A stretch of DNA of 64,000 nt from Stenotrophomonas humi (GCF_001431415.1 NZ_LDJI01000019.1:1-64000), one strand, 5' to 3'; shown: positions 27,401 to 37,268, counted from the stretch's first letter. Numbers and translations: made by a program. The notes: generated from the sequence alone by a model not told the origin.

Positions 27401-28801
27401 TTACCGCTTGCCCTTCACGTGCTTCATCAAGCGCCGCTTGGCCTTGACCTGTCGCTCGGTCAGCGGGTTCTTCTTGCCCTCGTAAGGGTTGGCACCCTCG
27501 CGGAACAGGAAGCTCACCGGCGTACCGACCAGCTTGAAGCGCTTGCGGAAGAAGTTCTCCAGGTAACGCTTGTACGAATCCGGCAGCTCCTTCAGGCGCG
27601 TGCCATGGACGATGAACGTCGGCGGATTGGTGCCACCCGGGTGCACGTAACGCAGCTTGGAAACGTGGCCGCGAATGCTCGGCGGCGGGTTCGTTTCGTA
27701 CGCGACTTCCAACGCCTTGTTCACTTCGCTGGTGCTGAACTCGTGCGTCGCCGAGGCATGTGCCCGGTGCACCGCACGGAACAGCTCCTTCAGCCCCGAA
27801 CCGTGCTTGGCCGAGATGCGCACCACTTCAGCCCATGGCACGAAGCCCAGCTTCCGCGACACCAGGGTCTCGGCCTGCTCGCGCTGATAGTCGGTAAGGC
27901 CATCCCACTTGTTGATGGCGATCACCAACGCACGCCCGGCATCCAGTACCGCCCCCAGTACGCTCGCGTCCTGGTCGGTGACACCCTCGTTGGCGTCAAG
28001 CATCAACACCGCAACCTGGGCCTGCTCGATCGCGCGCAGCGTCTTGACCACGCTGAACTTCTCGACGACCTCTTCCACCCGCGCCTTGCGGCGCAGGCCA
28101 GCGGTGTCGATCAGCCGGTACAGCTGGCCATCACGCTCCATGTCCACCGAGATGGAATCACGCGTGGTACCCGGCACTTCGGACGCGATCATGCGCTCCT
28201 CGCCAAGCACCCGATTGACCAACGTCGACTTGCCCACGTTCGGGCGGCCAACAAAGGCAATGCGTACACGCGACGGATCATTGTCCAGCGTCTCGGCCGT
28301 GCCCTCTTCAGGCAGGCGCTCGATGATCTCATCCAGCAGATCATCCAGGCCCTGCCGGTGCGCGGCGGAAACCATCAGCATTTCGTTGAAACCGTAACGC
28401 GCGAACTCCGCACGCACGGCATTCTCGTCCGTGCCGTCGATCTTGTTGATCAACAGCAACGTAGGCCGCGCAAGTTTGCGCAGCCACGACAGGATCTCGT
28501 CATCCAGCGCCGACGTGCCATCACGCGCGTCGACCACAAATACGATCAGATCCGCCTCACCGGCGGCGGCTCGGGCCTGGCGCGCAGTGGCGCCGGCCAG
28601 CCCTTCCTCTTCACCGGCAATACCGCCGGTATCCACGAGCAGGAAGGGATTGTCCTCGTTCAGACGGCAAACACCGTAGTTGCGATCACGGGTAACCCCG
28701 GGCTGGTCATGGACCAGCGCATCGCGCGTGCGGGTAAGCGCATTGAAAATCGTGGACTTGCCGACGTTCGGCCGTCCAACCAGGGCGACCAAAGGCAGCA
28801 T
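27401..28801 (-). CDS. der: Ribosome assembly GTPase Der (EngA)
   Basis: A 466-aa essential GTPase with two tandem G domains and a C-terminal KH-like domain, acting in 50S subunit maturation. The first G domain has [15 protein letters not shown] (residue 8), DTGGIAGEE and NKID. The second has [20 protein letters not shown] (about 185), [13 protein letters not shown] and NKWDGL. The C-terminus is basic ([17 protein letters not shown]). It is the last gene of the minus-strand yfgM-bamB-der run, 12 bases after bamB, and is followed by a terminator. Confidence 0.97.
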   Translation of the reverse strand: MLPLVALVGRPNVGKSTIFNALTRTRDALVHDQPGVTRDRNYGVCRLNEDNPFLLVDTGGIAGEEEGLAGATARQARAAAGEADLIVFVVDARDGTSALDDEILSWLRKLARPTLLLINKIDGTDENAVRAEFARYGFNEMLMVSAAHRQGLDDLLDEIIERLPEEGTAETLDNDPSRVRIAFVGRPNVGKSTLVNRVLGEERMIASEVPGTTRDSISVDMERDGQLYRLIDTAGLRRKARVEEVVEKFSVVKTLRAIEQAQVAVLMLDANEGVTDQDASVLGAVLDAGRALVIAINKWDGLTDYQREQAETLVSRKLGFVPWAEVVRISAKHGSGLKELFRAVHRAHASATHEFSTSEVNKALEVAYETNPPPSIRGHVSKLRYVHPGGTNPPTFIVHGTRLKELPDSYKRYLENFFRKRFKLVGTPVSFLFREGANPYEGKKNPLTERQVKAKRRLMKHVKGKR

Positions 28802-28813
28802 CGCTTGTACTCC

Positions 28814-30013
28814 TTATTGGGCCAACCGGAATGCGGTCAGTTTCCCATCTACGTTCTGCACCACCGCGATGCCGTCGGCGACAACCGGCGCAGCCAGGAG
28901 GGCGTCACCGCCACTCTTCGCACGCGCGGACAGCTCACCATCGCTCAACCGCAGCCAATGCAGATAACCCTTGTAATCCCCCACCACGGCGTAGTCGCCC
29001 TGGACGGCGGCACCTGTAACCGAACGACGGGCCAGCGCCTGCTGGGACCACATCGCCGAGCCGGACGTCTTGTCCAACCCGTAAACCGTACCCTTGCCGT
29101 CGGTCACGACCACGTTGCCGGATGTCACCGCAACGCCACCGCCACCACCATGATCGCGCGACCACAACGGACGACCGGTCGGCCCTTCAATGGCCATCGT
29201 CTCGTTCTTGAAGCTGCTCACGTACAGCGTATTACCTTCCAGCACCGGTGCGCCGTCAATATCGGCCATGCGCTCCAGTTCGGTACGGCCTTCCGGCGTA
29301 CCTACCGATTGTTCCCACAGCGGACGACCATCCTGCATGGACAGTGCGCTCAGGGTGCCATCGTCGTTGCCGATGAACAGCACGCCCGGGCCCGCCACCA
29401 CCGGTGCATTGCCACGCACGGTCAGTGACGGCAGTTCCTGCGCGTTGAACCAGCGCTGCTCGCCGGTAGCGGCATCCAGTGCGGTGGTGCGACCGTCATT
29501 GCTGCGCACGAACACCAGGCCCTGGGCAATTGCCGGGGCGGCGATCACTTCGCCCGGCACCCTGGACTTCCACTTCTCGGTGCCATTGCTGGCATCCAGG
29601 GCGATCACCTGCCCGTCCAGCGTACCGACCACGACCAGCCCTTCACCGACACCCGGCCCACCGGAAAGACGCAGCTTGGGCTTCTTCTTTTCCTTGGCCG
29701 GCTTGTATTCCCACACTTCCTTGCCGGTCTGCAGGTCCAGCGCATGCACGCCGCCTTCCACCGCTGCCGCATAGACGCGGCCATCAACCACCATCGGCGC
29801 CTGACGCAGGCCGATACGACCCTCGCCCTTGCCGACACTGGCCGACCAGATCTTGCTGACCTTGAGGGTCGGCTCAAACTTCACCAGCTCCGCCGGCTCG
29901 AGTGCCTTCTTGGCTTCAGCATCCTTGCCGGCGAACCACCCCTTGACGGTGGAACAACCGGTCAAGGTCATCGCTACCAGCACCAGACCTGCAACATGCT
30001 TGAGCTTCATCAA
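28814..30013 (-). CDS. bamB: Outer-membrane assembly lipoprotein BamB
   Basis: A 399-aa lipoprotein of the BAM complex, which inserts beta-barrel proteins into the outer membrane. The signal peptide ends in the lipobox LTGC (Cys near residue 20). The mature part is an eight-bladed PQQ-type beta-propeller with repeated segments such as VYAAAVEGGVHALDLQTGKE, VVVGTLDGQVIALDASNGTE and LFIGNDDGTLSALSMQDGRP. The ATGATGA start overlaps the yfgM stop, so the two are translationally coupled. It lies immediately upstream of der, the conserved gammaproteobacterial order. Confidence 0.95.
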   Translation of the reverse strand: MMKLKHVAGLVLVAMTLTGCSTVKGWFAGKDAEAKKALEPAELVKFEPTLKVSKIWSASVGKGEGRIGLRQAPMVVDGRVYAAAVEGGVHALDLQTGKEVWEYKPAKEKKKPKLRLSGGPGVGEGLVVVGTLDGQVIALDASNGTEKWKSRVPGEVIAAPAIAQGLVFVRSNDGRTTALDAATGEQRWFNAQELPSLTVRGNAPVVAGPGVLFIGNDDGTLSALSMQDGRPLWEQSVGTPEGRTELERMADIDGAPVLEGNTLYVSSFKNETMAIEGPTGRPLWSRDHGGGGGVAVTSGNVVVTDGKGTVYGLDKTSGSAMWSQQALARRSVTGAAVQGDYAVVGDYKGYLHWLRLSDGELSARAKSGGDALLAAPVVADGIAVVQNVDGKLTAFRLAQ

Positions 30014-30651
30014 ATCTTCTCCGCTGCAGGATCGGCCACAGTACCGCCGGCATCCATCAATTTGGTTTCGAGCAGACGGCGCTGCGGCGCGGCCACGTCG
30101 AGCTTGGCCAGTGCCTGCGTGTACACCTCGCGTGCCTCGTCGCGCTTGTTCTGCGCAATCAGGGCATCGCCACGGATCTCCAGGCTGGCGCTGTCATCAG
30201 CCGTGCCGATCAGCTTGATCGCCTCATCGGCCTTGCCGGTTTCGATCAACAGCCGCGCCACGCGCTGGTCGATCAGCGCCTTGAATTCGCCTTCGGCCTT
30301 CAGCGCGCGCAGGGTCTTGATGGCATCTTCGTTCTTGCCAGCCTCGACCTGCGCCTTGGCCAGTTCCAACGAAGCCAGGTCGGCGTAGATGCCAGCCTTG
30401 CCACTTTCCAGCGCGGCGACTTCCTTGGCAGCGTCGTCCAGCTTCTTGGATTGCAGGCTGCGCGACACCGCTTCATAGCGGACATTGGCCTCGGCCAACT
30501 TGCCTACCTGTTCCTTCTGCCACCACTGCCAGCCGGCAATGGAGCCAACGCCAAGAATTACTCCGCTGAGGATTCCGGCGCCATTTTTGCGCAGCCAAGT
30601 GCGGACGCGTTCACTTTGTTCGTGCTCGTCGAGCAGGTCGTCAATCGCCAT
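30010..30651 (-). CDS. yfgM: YfgM-family TPR-like protein (ancillary SecYEG translocon subunit)
   Basis: A 213-aa single-pass membrane protein. The cytoplasmic N-terminus (MAIDDLLDEHEQSERVRTWL) leads into a membrane helix (about 25-45, GILSGVILGVGSIAGWQWW) and then TPR-like helical pairs in the periplasm. In E. coli YfgM associates with SecYEG and PpiD and hands substrates to periplasmic chaperones. It overlaps bamB by four bases and lies downstream of rodZ, the usual order. Confidence 0.9.
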   Translation of the reverse strand: MAIDDLLDEHEQSERVRTWLRKNGAGILSGVILGVGSIAGWQWWQKEQVGKLAEANVRYEAVSRSLQSKKLDDAAKEVAALESGKAGIYADLASLELAKAQVEAGKNEDAIKTLRALKAEGEFKALIDQRVARLLIETGKADEAIKLIGTADDSASLEIRGDALIAQNKRDEAREVYTQALAKLDVAAPQRRLLETKLMDAGGTVADPAAEKI

Positions 30652-30706
30652 GCGTACTCTCGCTCACCCTTGCGGGGAGCCTTGTTGTATTGATCAACGC
30701 CTTGTT

Positions 30707-31555
30707 TCAGTGCGAAACCGGCGCCACGGAGCCGTCAGAGGATACCGTAAAGCGGGCCACATTACCGCGCTTGTACGGGGCCAGATCGACGTTACCGGAG
30801 GCCTGCTGAACCTCCACATCCGACGCATTGCCCAGCACCATGCGGCCTACCTGACCAGCGCCGAAGCTACGCGACTCGCCCGCACGGATCAGGGCCTTTT
30901 CGACCGTCGAACCGTCCGGCGCGGAAATCTCGACCCAGCTGTCCCCCTTGAAGCGCAATGCCAGCGCAGCTGCCGGTGCGGCGACCGCAGGCCGGGCAAT
31001 CGGCGCCATGGAGGCGATATAGGGGTCGTTCTGCTGCGCGGCGGCGGGTTGTGCAGCACCATTCGGCGATGGCGCCGACGCCTGCCCGCCCGCCACAGCT
31101 TCGGCGGGCGGCACCACGTCCAGCGAGGCCGTACTTGGCGGCGCCTTGCTGGAACTGCCACTGATCACATACCACACCGGCACCGCCAGCACCGCAGTGA
31201 TTACCACGTATACCGCGCGACGCCCGAGGTTTTCGGCCATCCGCCGGATCGGCGGCGTATGCGTATGACTGACCAAGGTGGGCGGCACGATCGGTGCGAT
31301 CTGCGCCTGCTGCAACAGGCCCTGCAGATCGACCTTGAGCAGACGCGCGTAGCTGCGCAGCTGGCCGCGCACGAATACCGGCGCGCCAAGACGATCCCAG
31401 CGCTCGGCTTCCAACGAACCCACCACCTGGACCGGCATATGCAACTGACCGGCGACTTCCTCCAGCGACAACCCAGCGGCCTCACGGGCCCTGCGGAGCT
31501 GGTCGCCACATCCCACCACACCTTCTAGAGCGTTCACACCCGGATCATTGATCAC
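30707..31555 (-). CDS. rodZ: Cell-shape protein RodZ
   Basis: A 282-aa bitopic membrane protein linking MreB to the wall-elongation machinery. The cytoplasmic helix-turn-helix domain (about 15-85, LRRAREAAGLSLEEVAGQLH, FVRGQLRSYARLL) is followed by a membrane segment (about 112-130, AVYVVITAVLAVPVWYVI). A Pro/Ala/Gln-rich periplasmic linker leads to a C-terminal DUF4115 beta domain (about 200-280, SWVEISAPDGSTVEKALIRA). It begins six bases after pilF ends. The ispG and hisS genes that follow rodZ in E. coli are not here. Confidence 0.93.
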   Translation of the reverse strand: MINDPGVNALEGVVGCGDQLRRAREAAGLSLEEVAGQLHMPVQVVGSLEAERWDRLGAPVFVRGQLRSYARLLKVDLQGLLQQAQIAPIVPPTLVSHTHTPPIRRMAENLGRRAVYVVITAVLAVPVWYVISGSSSKAPPSTASLDVVPPAEAVAGGQASAPSPNGAAQPAAAQQNDPYIASMAPIARPAVAAPAAALALRFKGDSWVEISAPDGSTVEKALIRAGESRSFGAGQVGRMVLGNASDVEVQQASGNVDLAPYKRGNVARFTVSSDGSVAPVSH

Positions 31556-31561
31556 AATGCA

Positions 31562-32365
31562 TCAGCCTTGGGGATTCGAGGCCGCGCCTGAAGGAAACTC
31601 CTCGCGCAACCGCTGTTGAAACCGACCGGCAGCAGTCCTGTCGCCCAGCCGCTCTTCTACCTGAATGGCAAGTTGTAACACGGAAAGCGTGGCTGGCGCA
31701 GCCGCGAGACGCCGTTGGTAGAAGGCTCTCGCCTCAAAATAGCGACCGTGTACCACTTCGTTGCGCGCCATCGACTCCAGTGCATACGGATTGTCCGGGG
31801 CCAGTGCCAACGCCTGACGCAGGTCTGCCTGCGCGCGCTCAGACTGCCCCGCATCCAGCGCACAGCCGCCCGCATTGGCCAGCGCCTCGGCCCTTGCATC
31901 GTAATCGGGGTCGGCCAGCGCGCGGTCAAACCAGACCAGCGCTTCGGCCGGGTGCCCGTTGCCACACAACCAGGTCCCGTAGTTATTCAGCACGTCGCCG
32001 CGCCGGGGCGCAAGCTCGGCAGCCTTTCGGTAAGCCTCGCCGGCGGCCACGACCTCACCGCGACGGCTGTCGATGACTGCCTGGGCGGTATGAGGATCGG
32101 GCGACTTTGGGTCGAGCTTCTGCGCCGCGCGGGCAAACTTCATCGCCTCGTCCAGCTCACCCCGCTTGTAGCGGTCACCGACCACGCTCATCAGCTCTTC
32201 GTACTTCATGCGATTGCGCGCATTGCGATCGTCGCGAACTTCGTAGACGGGCTCGGCCCATTGTTCGCCCTTGATCTTGCCGATCTTCATGCCGTGACTG
32301 CTCCCGCAGCCGGCAAGCAGCAGCGTGACGACCAACGGCAGTAGCAGCCGATCAGGCAACGGCAT
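31562..32365 (-). CDS. pilF: Type IV pilus biogenesis/stability lipoprotein PilF (PilW)
   Basis: A 267-aa lipoprotein pilotin needed for outer-membrane localisation and multimerisation of the PilQ secretin. The signal peptide ends in the lipobox LLAGC (Cys near residue 20). The rest is a superhelix of TPR repeats, for example [40 protein letters not shown] and [20 protein letters not shown]. It overlaps rlmN by 14 bases and precedes rodZ, the conserved order. Confidence 0.92.
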   Translation of the reverse strand: MPLPDRLLLPLVVTLLLAGCGSSHGMKIGKIKGEQWAEPVYEVRDDRNARNRMKYEELMSVVGDRYKRGELDEAMKFARAAQKLDPKSPDPHTAQAVIDSRRGEVVAAGEAYRKAAELAPRRGDVLNNYGTWLCGNGHPAEALVWFDRALADPDYDARAEALANAGGCALDAGQSERAQADLRQALALAPDNPYALESMARNEVVHGRYFEARAFYQRRLAAAPATLSVLQLAIQVEERLGDRTAAGRFQQRLREEFPSGAASNPQG

Positions 32366-33557
32366 CCCCGTTTTCCTGTGCCTGCAGCAGGCGATTGAAC
32401 TCTGCCTGGCGACGGGTGCGATCCATCACCTGCCCCTTCAACTGGCCACAGGCCGCGTCGATGTCATCACCACGGGTGCGGCGCACCATCGTCAGCACCT
32501 GCGAGTCGAGCAGGATCTTCTGGAAGGCGCGGATCTGCTCCTCGCCCGAACGCTCATAGCGCGTGCCGGGGAACGGATTGAACGGAATCAGATTGACCTT
32601 GCCCGAATCCTTGGCCTGCACCGCGTTGTCGAACTGGCGCATCAGCCGCGCCAACTGGCGGGCGTGCTCGGGCTGGTCGTTGATACCCTTCATCAGGGTG
32701 TATTCGAAGGTCACCGAGTCGCGCTTCTTGTTGCCGCGCAGGTAGCGCGCACAGGAAGCCATCAGCTCGGCAATCGGATATTTCTTGTTGAGCGGCACCA
32801 GCGTTTCGCGCAGCTCGTCATTCGGCGCATGCAGCGATACCGCCAGCGACACATCACTCTCAACCGAGAGGCGATCGATCTGCGGCACCAGGCCCGAGGT
32901 GGACAAGGTCACACGCTTGTTGGCCAGGCCGTAGCCCAGGTCGTCGCGCATGATGCTCATCGCGCGCACGACGTTGTCGAAATTCATCAGCGGCTCGCCC
33001 ATGCCCATCATCACAACGTTGGTGAGACGGCGCATTTGGTGCGGCACATTGCCCAGGTGGCGCGCGGCAATCCACACCTGGCCGATGATCTCCGCCGTGC
33101 TCAGATTGCGATTGAAACCCTGGGTAGCGGTCGAACAGAAAGTGCAGTTCAAGCCGCAACCAACCTGCGAGGATACGCACAGCGTGCCGCGGGTCTTGTC
33201 GGGGATATAGACGGTTTCAATGGCGTTCTTGCCATCCACGCCCATCGCCAGCAGCCACTTGTGGGTGCCGTCGGTGGAGGGCTTGTCGAACACGATGTTC
33301 GGGACGACGACCTCGGCATGCTGCTGCAGCTTGGCGCGCAGCGACTTGCCGAGGTCGGTCATCTGGTCGAAATCGGTGACGTAGCGATGATGAATCCACT
33401 TCATCACCTGATGGGCACGGAACTTCTGTTCGCCGAGCGTATCGACGAAAAAGTGCTCCAGGCCCGCGCGATCGAGGTCGAGCAGGTTCTGCTTGCCAGC
33501 TGTCGGTACCGTTTTCGGCAACGGCTGGATGGCGGGTGTCTGTACGACCTCGTTCAC
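32352..33557 (-). CDS. rlmN: 23S rRNA (A2503-C2)/tRNA (A37-C2) methyltransferase RlmN
   Basis: A 401-aa radical-SAM enzyme that methylates C2 of A2503 in 23S rRNA and A37 of some tRNAs, supporting fidelity. The radical-SAM cluster motif is [19 protein letters not shown] (three Cys, about residues 130-140). The second catalytic cysteine lies in the C-terminal [16 protein letters not shown]. An N-terminal accessory domain ([20 protein letters not shown]) is present. It lies between ndk and pilF on the same strand, as in E. coli. Confidence 0.96.
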   Translation of the reverse strand: MNEVVQTPAIQPLPKTVPTAGKQNLLDLDRAGLEHFFVDTLGEQKFRAHQVMKWIHHRYVTDFDQMTDLGKSLRAKLQQHAEVVVPNIVFDKPSTDGTHKWLLAMGVDGKNAIETVYIPDKTRGTLCVSSQVGCGLNCTFCSTATQGFNRNLSTAEIIGQVWIAARHLGNVPHQMRRLTNVVMMGMGEPLMNFDNVVRAMSIMRDDLGYGLANKRVTLSTSGLVPQIDRLSVESDVSLAVSLHAPNDELRETLVPLNKKYPIAELMASCARYLRGNKKRDSVTFEYTLMKGINDQPEHARQLARLMRQFDNAVQAKDSGKVNLIPFNPFPGTRYERSGEEQIRAFQKILLDSQVLTMVRRTRGDDIDAACGQLKGQVMDRTRRQAEFNRLLQAQENGDAVA

Positions 33558-33572
33558 GACTTCAACCTCTAA

Positions 33573-33998
33573 TTAACGCGAAACCACTTCGGTGGCAGCG
33601 AAGAAATAAGCCACTTCGTTGGCTGCATTCTCGACCGAATCCGAACCGTGTGCGGCGTTGGCGTCGATGGAATCGGCGAAATCAGCGCGGATGGTGCCCG
33701 GCGCTGCGTCCTTCGGATTGGTGGCGCCCAGCAGGTCACGGTGTGCCAGCACGGCGTTCTCGCCTTCCAGCGCCTGGATCATCACCGGGCCGGAGATCAT
33801 GAACTCAACCAGCGCGTTGAAGAACGGACGCTCGCGGTGCACGGCGTAGAAGCCTTCAGCTTCACGACGCGACAGCTGCTTGTACTTGGCAGCCACGACC
33901 TTCAGGCCGGCCTTTTCGAAGCGGGCGTAGATTTCGCCGATCACGTTCTTGGCAACGGCGTCGGGCTTGATGATGGAAAGAGTGCGCTCGAGCGCCAT
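33573..33998 (-). CDS. ndk: Nucleoside-diphosphate kinase
   Basis: A 141-aa kinase balancing NTP and dNTP pools through a phosphohistidine. It starts [20 protein letters not shown], and the active-site His lies in [19 protein letters not shown] (about residue 117). The length is typical of bacterial Ndk. It heads the ndk-rlmN-pilF-rodZ run with a 15-base gap before rlmN. A terminator-like hairpin with a T7 run sits in its leader at 34041-34065. Confidence 0.97.
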   Translation of the reverse strand: MALERTLSIIKPDAVAKNVIGEIYARFEKAGLKVVAAKYKQLSRREAEGFYAVHRERPFFNALVEFMISGPVMIQALEGENAVLAHRDLLGATNPKDAAPGTIRADFADSIDANAAHGSDSVENAANEVAYFFAATEVVSR

Positions 33999-34039
33999 GG
34001 GAATCTCCGGTGTCTGGGCCGGCTGGCCCGAGGGTACAT

Positions 34040-34068
34040 GAAAAAAACCCGCGTGCGGACGCGGGCTT
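34040..34068 (-). terminator. Intrinsic terminator in the ndk leader (possible attenuator)
   Basis: The minus-strand hairpin CCCGCGTCC-GCACGCGGG is followed by TTTTTTT (34041-34047). It lies 42 bases upstream of the ndk ATG, on the ndk coding strand, and downstream of a candidate promoter. No minus-strand gene lies upstream for it to terminate. Confidence 0.75.
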
Positions 34069-34088
34069 AGCCTGAATTGCGGTGGCTG

Positions 34089-34117
34089 ATTCTACCGGTT
34101 GCCCCGGGCCTTTGCAC
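34089..34117 (-). promoter_or_regulatory. Candidate promoter for the ndk leader
   Basis: On the minus strand a good -10 hexamer TAGAAT (34089-34094) lies 17 bp downstream of a weak -35 GTGCAA (34112-34117). Transcription would start near 34082 and reach the hairpin at 34048-34065 within about 40 nt. Confidence 0.4.
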
Positions 34118-34178
34118 AGCGGCACATGAATGATGCTGCGGCGCAGCATGACCCGGAGTCGGCGCCGGGCGTAGGATC

Positions 34179-34192
34179 CAAACAATCGTTTG
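34179..34192 (+). promoter_or_regulatory. PsrA-type operator, perfect inverted repeat
   Basis: CAAAC-AATC-GTTTG ends 15 bases before the TetR-family start codon. It matches the published PsrA consensus (G/C)AAAC-N2-4-GTTT(G/C) exactly. Its position suggests autorepression and control of the downstream beta-oxidation genes. Confidence 0.75.
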
Positions 34193-34207
34193 ATTGATTT
34201 CGTGACC

Positions 34208-34861
34208 ATGGGCAAACCCGCCAGCTTCTCCACCAAGGACCGGATCCTCGGCGCAGCCGAAGAACTGTTCGCCCAGTACGGCTTCGCCGGCACCTCACTG
34301 CGGCAGGTAACCAGTCACGCCGATGTAAACATCGCAGCGGTCAACTACCACTTCGGATCCAAGGAAAACCTGGTCAATGAAGTGTTCCGCCGCCGCATGG
34401 ACGAGATGACCAGCGCCCGCCTGAGCCAGCTGGAACAGGCCCGCAGCGCCCATCCGGGCGAGCTGCGCGCGGTGCTGGCTGCCTTTGTCGAGCCGGCACT
34501 GGCCATGGCCCAGGACCGCCAGAGCGGCGGCGCCTTCGTCCGGGTCATCGCCCGCGCCTACGCGGAGAAGAACGACAACCTGCGCAAGTTCCTGTCCGAC
34601 CATTACGGGCATGTGCTGCGCGAGTTCGGCAAGGCCATCGGCGCCTGCGTGCCGGGCCTGAGCAAGGAAGACCTGTACTGGCGCCTGGACTTCCTGGCCG
34701 GTGCGCTGACCTACGCCATGGCCGATTTCGGGCTGATCAAGCGCCCGCACAACATCAGCGAGACCGCACATCGCAGCAAGGCCGCGCAGGAACTGATCCA
34801 TTTCGCCGAAGCCGGGTTCCGTGCCAGCGCACGCACCCCGGACTCCTCCCCCCTCACCTGA
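34208..34861 (+). CDS. TetR/AcrR-family regulator, PsrA-like
   Basis: A 217-aa TetR-family repressor. The N-terminal helix-turn-helix (about 10-60) has RILGAAEELFAQYGFAGTSL, RQVTSHADVNIAAVNYHFGS and KENLVNEVFRRR. The C-terminal ligand domain has ARAYAEKNDNLRKFLSDHYG. PsrA-type proteins bind long-chain acyl-CoA and repress beta-oxidation genes. Assignment as PsrA-like rests on three things: the family fold, the exact PsrA-type box upstream, and the fadB/fadA-type genes 34 bases downstream on the same strand. The ATG at 34208 is used; an in-frame TTG at 34190 overlaps the operator and is unlikely. Confidence 0.85.
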   Translation: MGKPASFSTKDRILGAAEELFAQYGFAGTSLRQVTSHADVNIAAVNYHFGSKENLVNEVFRRRMDEMTSARLSQLEQARSAHPGELRAVLAAFVEPALAMAQDRQSGGAFVRVIARAYAEKNDNLRKFLSDHYGHVLREFGKAIGACVPGLSKEDLYWRLDFLAGALTYAMADFGLIKRPHNISETAHRSKAAQELIHFAEAGFRASARTPDSSPLT

Positions 34862-34895
34862 TCCACCCGTCATCGCAGACCAAAGGTTTATCGAT

Positions 34896-37268
34896 ATGTC
34901 CAATTCCCTGCTTGTCCGCCGCGCCGCCGTCCTTGGCGCAGGCGTCATGGGTGCGCAGATCGCCGCCCACCTGACCAATGCTGGCGTCGACACCGTCCTG
35001 TTCGACCTGGCTGCCAAAGAAGGCCCGGCCGACGGCATCGTGCTCAAGGCCATCGCCAACCTCGGCAAACTGAGCCCGGCGCCACTGGCCAGCAAGTCGC
35101 TGGCCGAAGCCATTACCCCGGCCAACTACGACTCGGGCCTGGAGCAGCTGCGCGACTGCGACCTGATCATCGAGGCCATCGCTGAACGGATGGACTGGAA
35201 GCAGGACCTGTACAAGAAGATCGCCCCGTTCGTGAACGAACACGCGGTGCTGGCCTCCAACACCTCGGGCCTGGGCATCAACAAGCTGGCAGACGTACTG
35301 CCGGAAGAACTGCGCCACCGCTTCAGCGGCGTGCACTTCTTCAACCCGCCACGCTACATGCACCTGGCCGAGCTGATCCCGGCCAAGACCACCGACAAAT
35401 CGGTGCTCGAAGGCCTGGAAACCTTCCTGACCACCAACCTGGGCAAGGGTGTGGTCTACGCCAAGGACACCCCGAACTTCATCGGCAACCGCATCGGCGT
35501 GTTCTCGATCCTGTCCACCATCCACCACACCCAGCAGTTCGGCCTGGGCTTTGACGAAGTGGACGGCCTGACCGGCCCGCTGGTCGGCCGCCCGAAGTCG
35601 GCCACCTACCGCACCTCCGACGTGGTCGGCCTGGACACGATGGCGCACGTCATCAAGACCATGGGCGACACCCTGCCCGATGACCCGTGGCACCAGTACT
35701 TCAAGTCGCCGGTGTGGCTTGACGCGCTCATCAGCAAGGGCGCACTGGGCCAGAAGACCGGCGCCGGCATCTTCCGCAAGGTAGGCAAGGACATCGTGGT
35801 GATCGACCTGCAGAAGCAGGACTACCGCCCGGCCGACCGCACCGCCGCGCCGGAAGTGGTCGAGATCCTGAAGATCAAGAACCCGGCCGAGAAGTTCGCC
35901 AAGCTGCGCGAAAGCCAGCACCCACAGGCGCAATTCCTGTGGGCCAGCTTCCGCGACCTGTTCCATTACAGCGCCTACCACCTGGCCGACATCGCTGAAA
36001 CCGCGCGCGACGTGGACCTGGCCATCCGCTGGGGCTACGGCTGGTCGCTGGGCCCGTTCGAAACCTGGCAGGCCGCCGGTTGGAAGCAGGTGGCGCAGTG
36101 GATCGCCGACGACATCGCCGCCGGCAAGAGCATGAGCAGCGCGCCACTGCCGGCCTGGGTACTGGACGGCCGTGACGGCGTGCATGCCGCCGAAGGCAGC
36201 TACAGCCCGTCGCTGAACACCCTGGTGCCGCGTTCGTCGCTGCCGGTGTACCAGCGCCAGCGCTTCCCGGATGCACTGCTGGGCGAGAAGTTCGCCCAGG
36301 GTGAAACCGTGTTCGAGAACGACGGTATCCGCCTGTGGACCGACGGTGACGGCATCGGCGTCATCAGCTTCAAGACCAAGATGAACACCGTGTCCGACCA
36401 GGTGCTCGATGGCATCCAGCACGCCATCGGCCTGTCGGAGAAGCAGTTCAAGGGCGTGGTGATCTGGCAGAACAAGGAGCCCTTCTCGGCCGGTGCTGAC
36501 CTGTCCGGCGCGCTTGCAGCGTTGCAGGCCGGCAAGATCGCCGAGTTCGAAGCGATGGTCGCCAACTTCCAGCGCACCAGCCAGCGGATCAAGTACTCCA
36601 CCGTGCCGGTGGTGACCGCCGTGCGCGGCCTGGCCCTGGGCGGCGGCTGTGAGTTCCAGATGCATGCCGCCAAGTCGGTGGCATCACTGGAAAGCTACAT
36701 CGGCCTGGTCGAAGCCGGCGTCGGCCTGCTGCCGGCCGGTGGCGGCCTGAAGGAGCTGGCCGTGCGCGCCTCGCAGGCCGCCGGTGCCGACGGTGACGTG
36801 TTCGCCGAGCTGAAGAAGACCTTCGAAACCGTCGCGATGGCCAAGGTGTCCAACTCGGCGGTCAACGCCAAGGAGCTGGGCCTGATGCGCGGCACCGACA
36901 AGGTCGTGTTCAACAGCTTCGAGCTGCTGCACATCGCCAAGGCCGAAGTCACCGCACTGGCCGAAGGCGGCTACCGTCCGCCTATGCCGGCACGCCGCGT
37001 CCGCGTGGCCGGTGACGTGGGCATCGCCACCTTCAAGATGATGCTGGTCAACATGCTGGAAGGCCGCTTCATCAGCCCGTACGACTACGAGATCGCCGAG
37101 CGCATCGCCACCGTGCTGTGCGGCGGCAAGGTCGACCGCAACACGCTGGTGGACGAAGAGTGGCTGCTGACGCTGGAGCGCAAGCACTTCGTCGAGCTGG
37201 CCCAGCAGGAAAAGACCCAGGCCCGCATCGCGCACATGCTCAAGACCGGCAAGCCGCTGCGGAACTGA
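34896..37268 (+). CDS. Bifunctional 3-hydroxyacyl-CoA dehydrogenase / enoyl-CoA hydratase (FadN-type order)
   Basis: A 790-aa beta-oxidation enzyme. The NAD-dependent 3-hydroxyacyl-CoA dehydrogenase comes first (about 5-400, with AAVLGAGVMGAQIAAHLTNA, ASNTSGLGINKLADVL and FSGVHFFNPPRYMHLAELIP). The enoyl-CoA hydratase (crotonase) domain comes last (about 490-720, with KEPFSAGADLSGAL, the oxyanion-hole segment RGLALGGGCEFQMHAA and YIGLVEAGVGLLPAGGG). This is the reverse of classical FadB, which has crotonase first, and like B. subtilis FadN. The start at 34896 follows an AAAGG. The gene lies between the PsrA-like regulator and the thiolase, probably in one operon. Confidence 0.92.
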   Translation: MSNSLLVRRAAVLGAGVMGAQIAAHLTNAGVDTVLFDLAAKEGPADGIVLKAIANLGKLSPAPLASKSLAEAITPANYDSGLEQLRDCDLIIEAIAERMDWKQDLYKKIAPFVNEHAVLASNTSGLGINKLADVLPEELRHRFSGVHFFNPPRYMHLAELIPAKTTDKSVLEGLETFLTTNLGKGVVYAKDTPNFIGNRIGVFSILSTIHHTQQFGLGFDEVDGLTGPLVGRPKSATYRTSDVVGLDTMAHVIKTMGDTLPDDPWHQYFKSPVWLDALISKGALGQKTGAGIFRKVGKDIVVIDLQKQDYRPADRTAAPEVVEILKIKNPAEKFAKLRESQHPQAQFLWASFRDLFHYSAYHLADIAETARDVDLAIRWGYGWSLGPFETWQAAGWKQVAQWIADDIAAGKSMSSAPLPAWVLDGRDGVHAAEGSYSPSLNTLVPRSSLPVYQRQRFPDALLGEKFAQGETVFENDGIRLWTDGDGIGVISFKTKMNTVSDQVLDGIQHAIGLSEKQFKGVVIWQNKEPFSAGADLSGALAALQAGKIAEFEAMVANFQRTSQRIKYSTVPVVTAVRGLALGGGCEFQMHAAKSVASLESYIGLVEAGVGLLPAGGGLKELAVRASQAAGADGDVFAELKKTFETVAMAKVSNSAVNAKELGLMRGTDKVVFNSFELLHIAKAEVTALAEGGYRPPMPARRVRVAGDVGIATFKMMLVNMLEGRFISPYDYEIAERIATVLCGGKVDRNTLVDEEWLLTLERKHFVELAQQEKTQARIAHMLKTGKPLRN

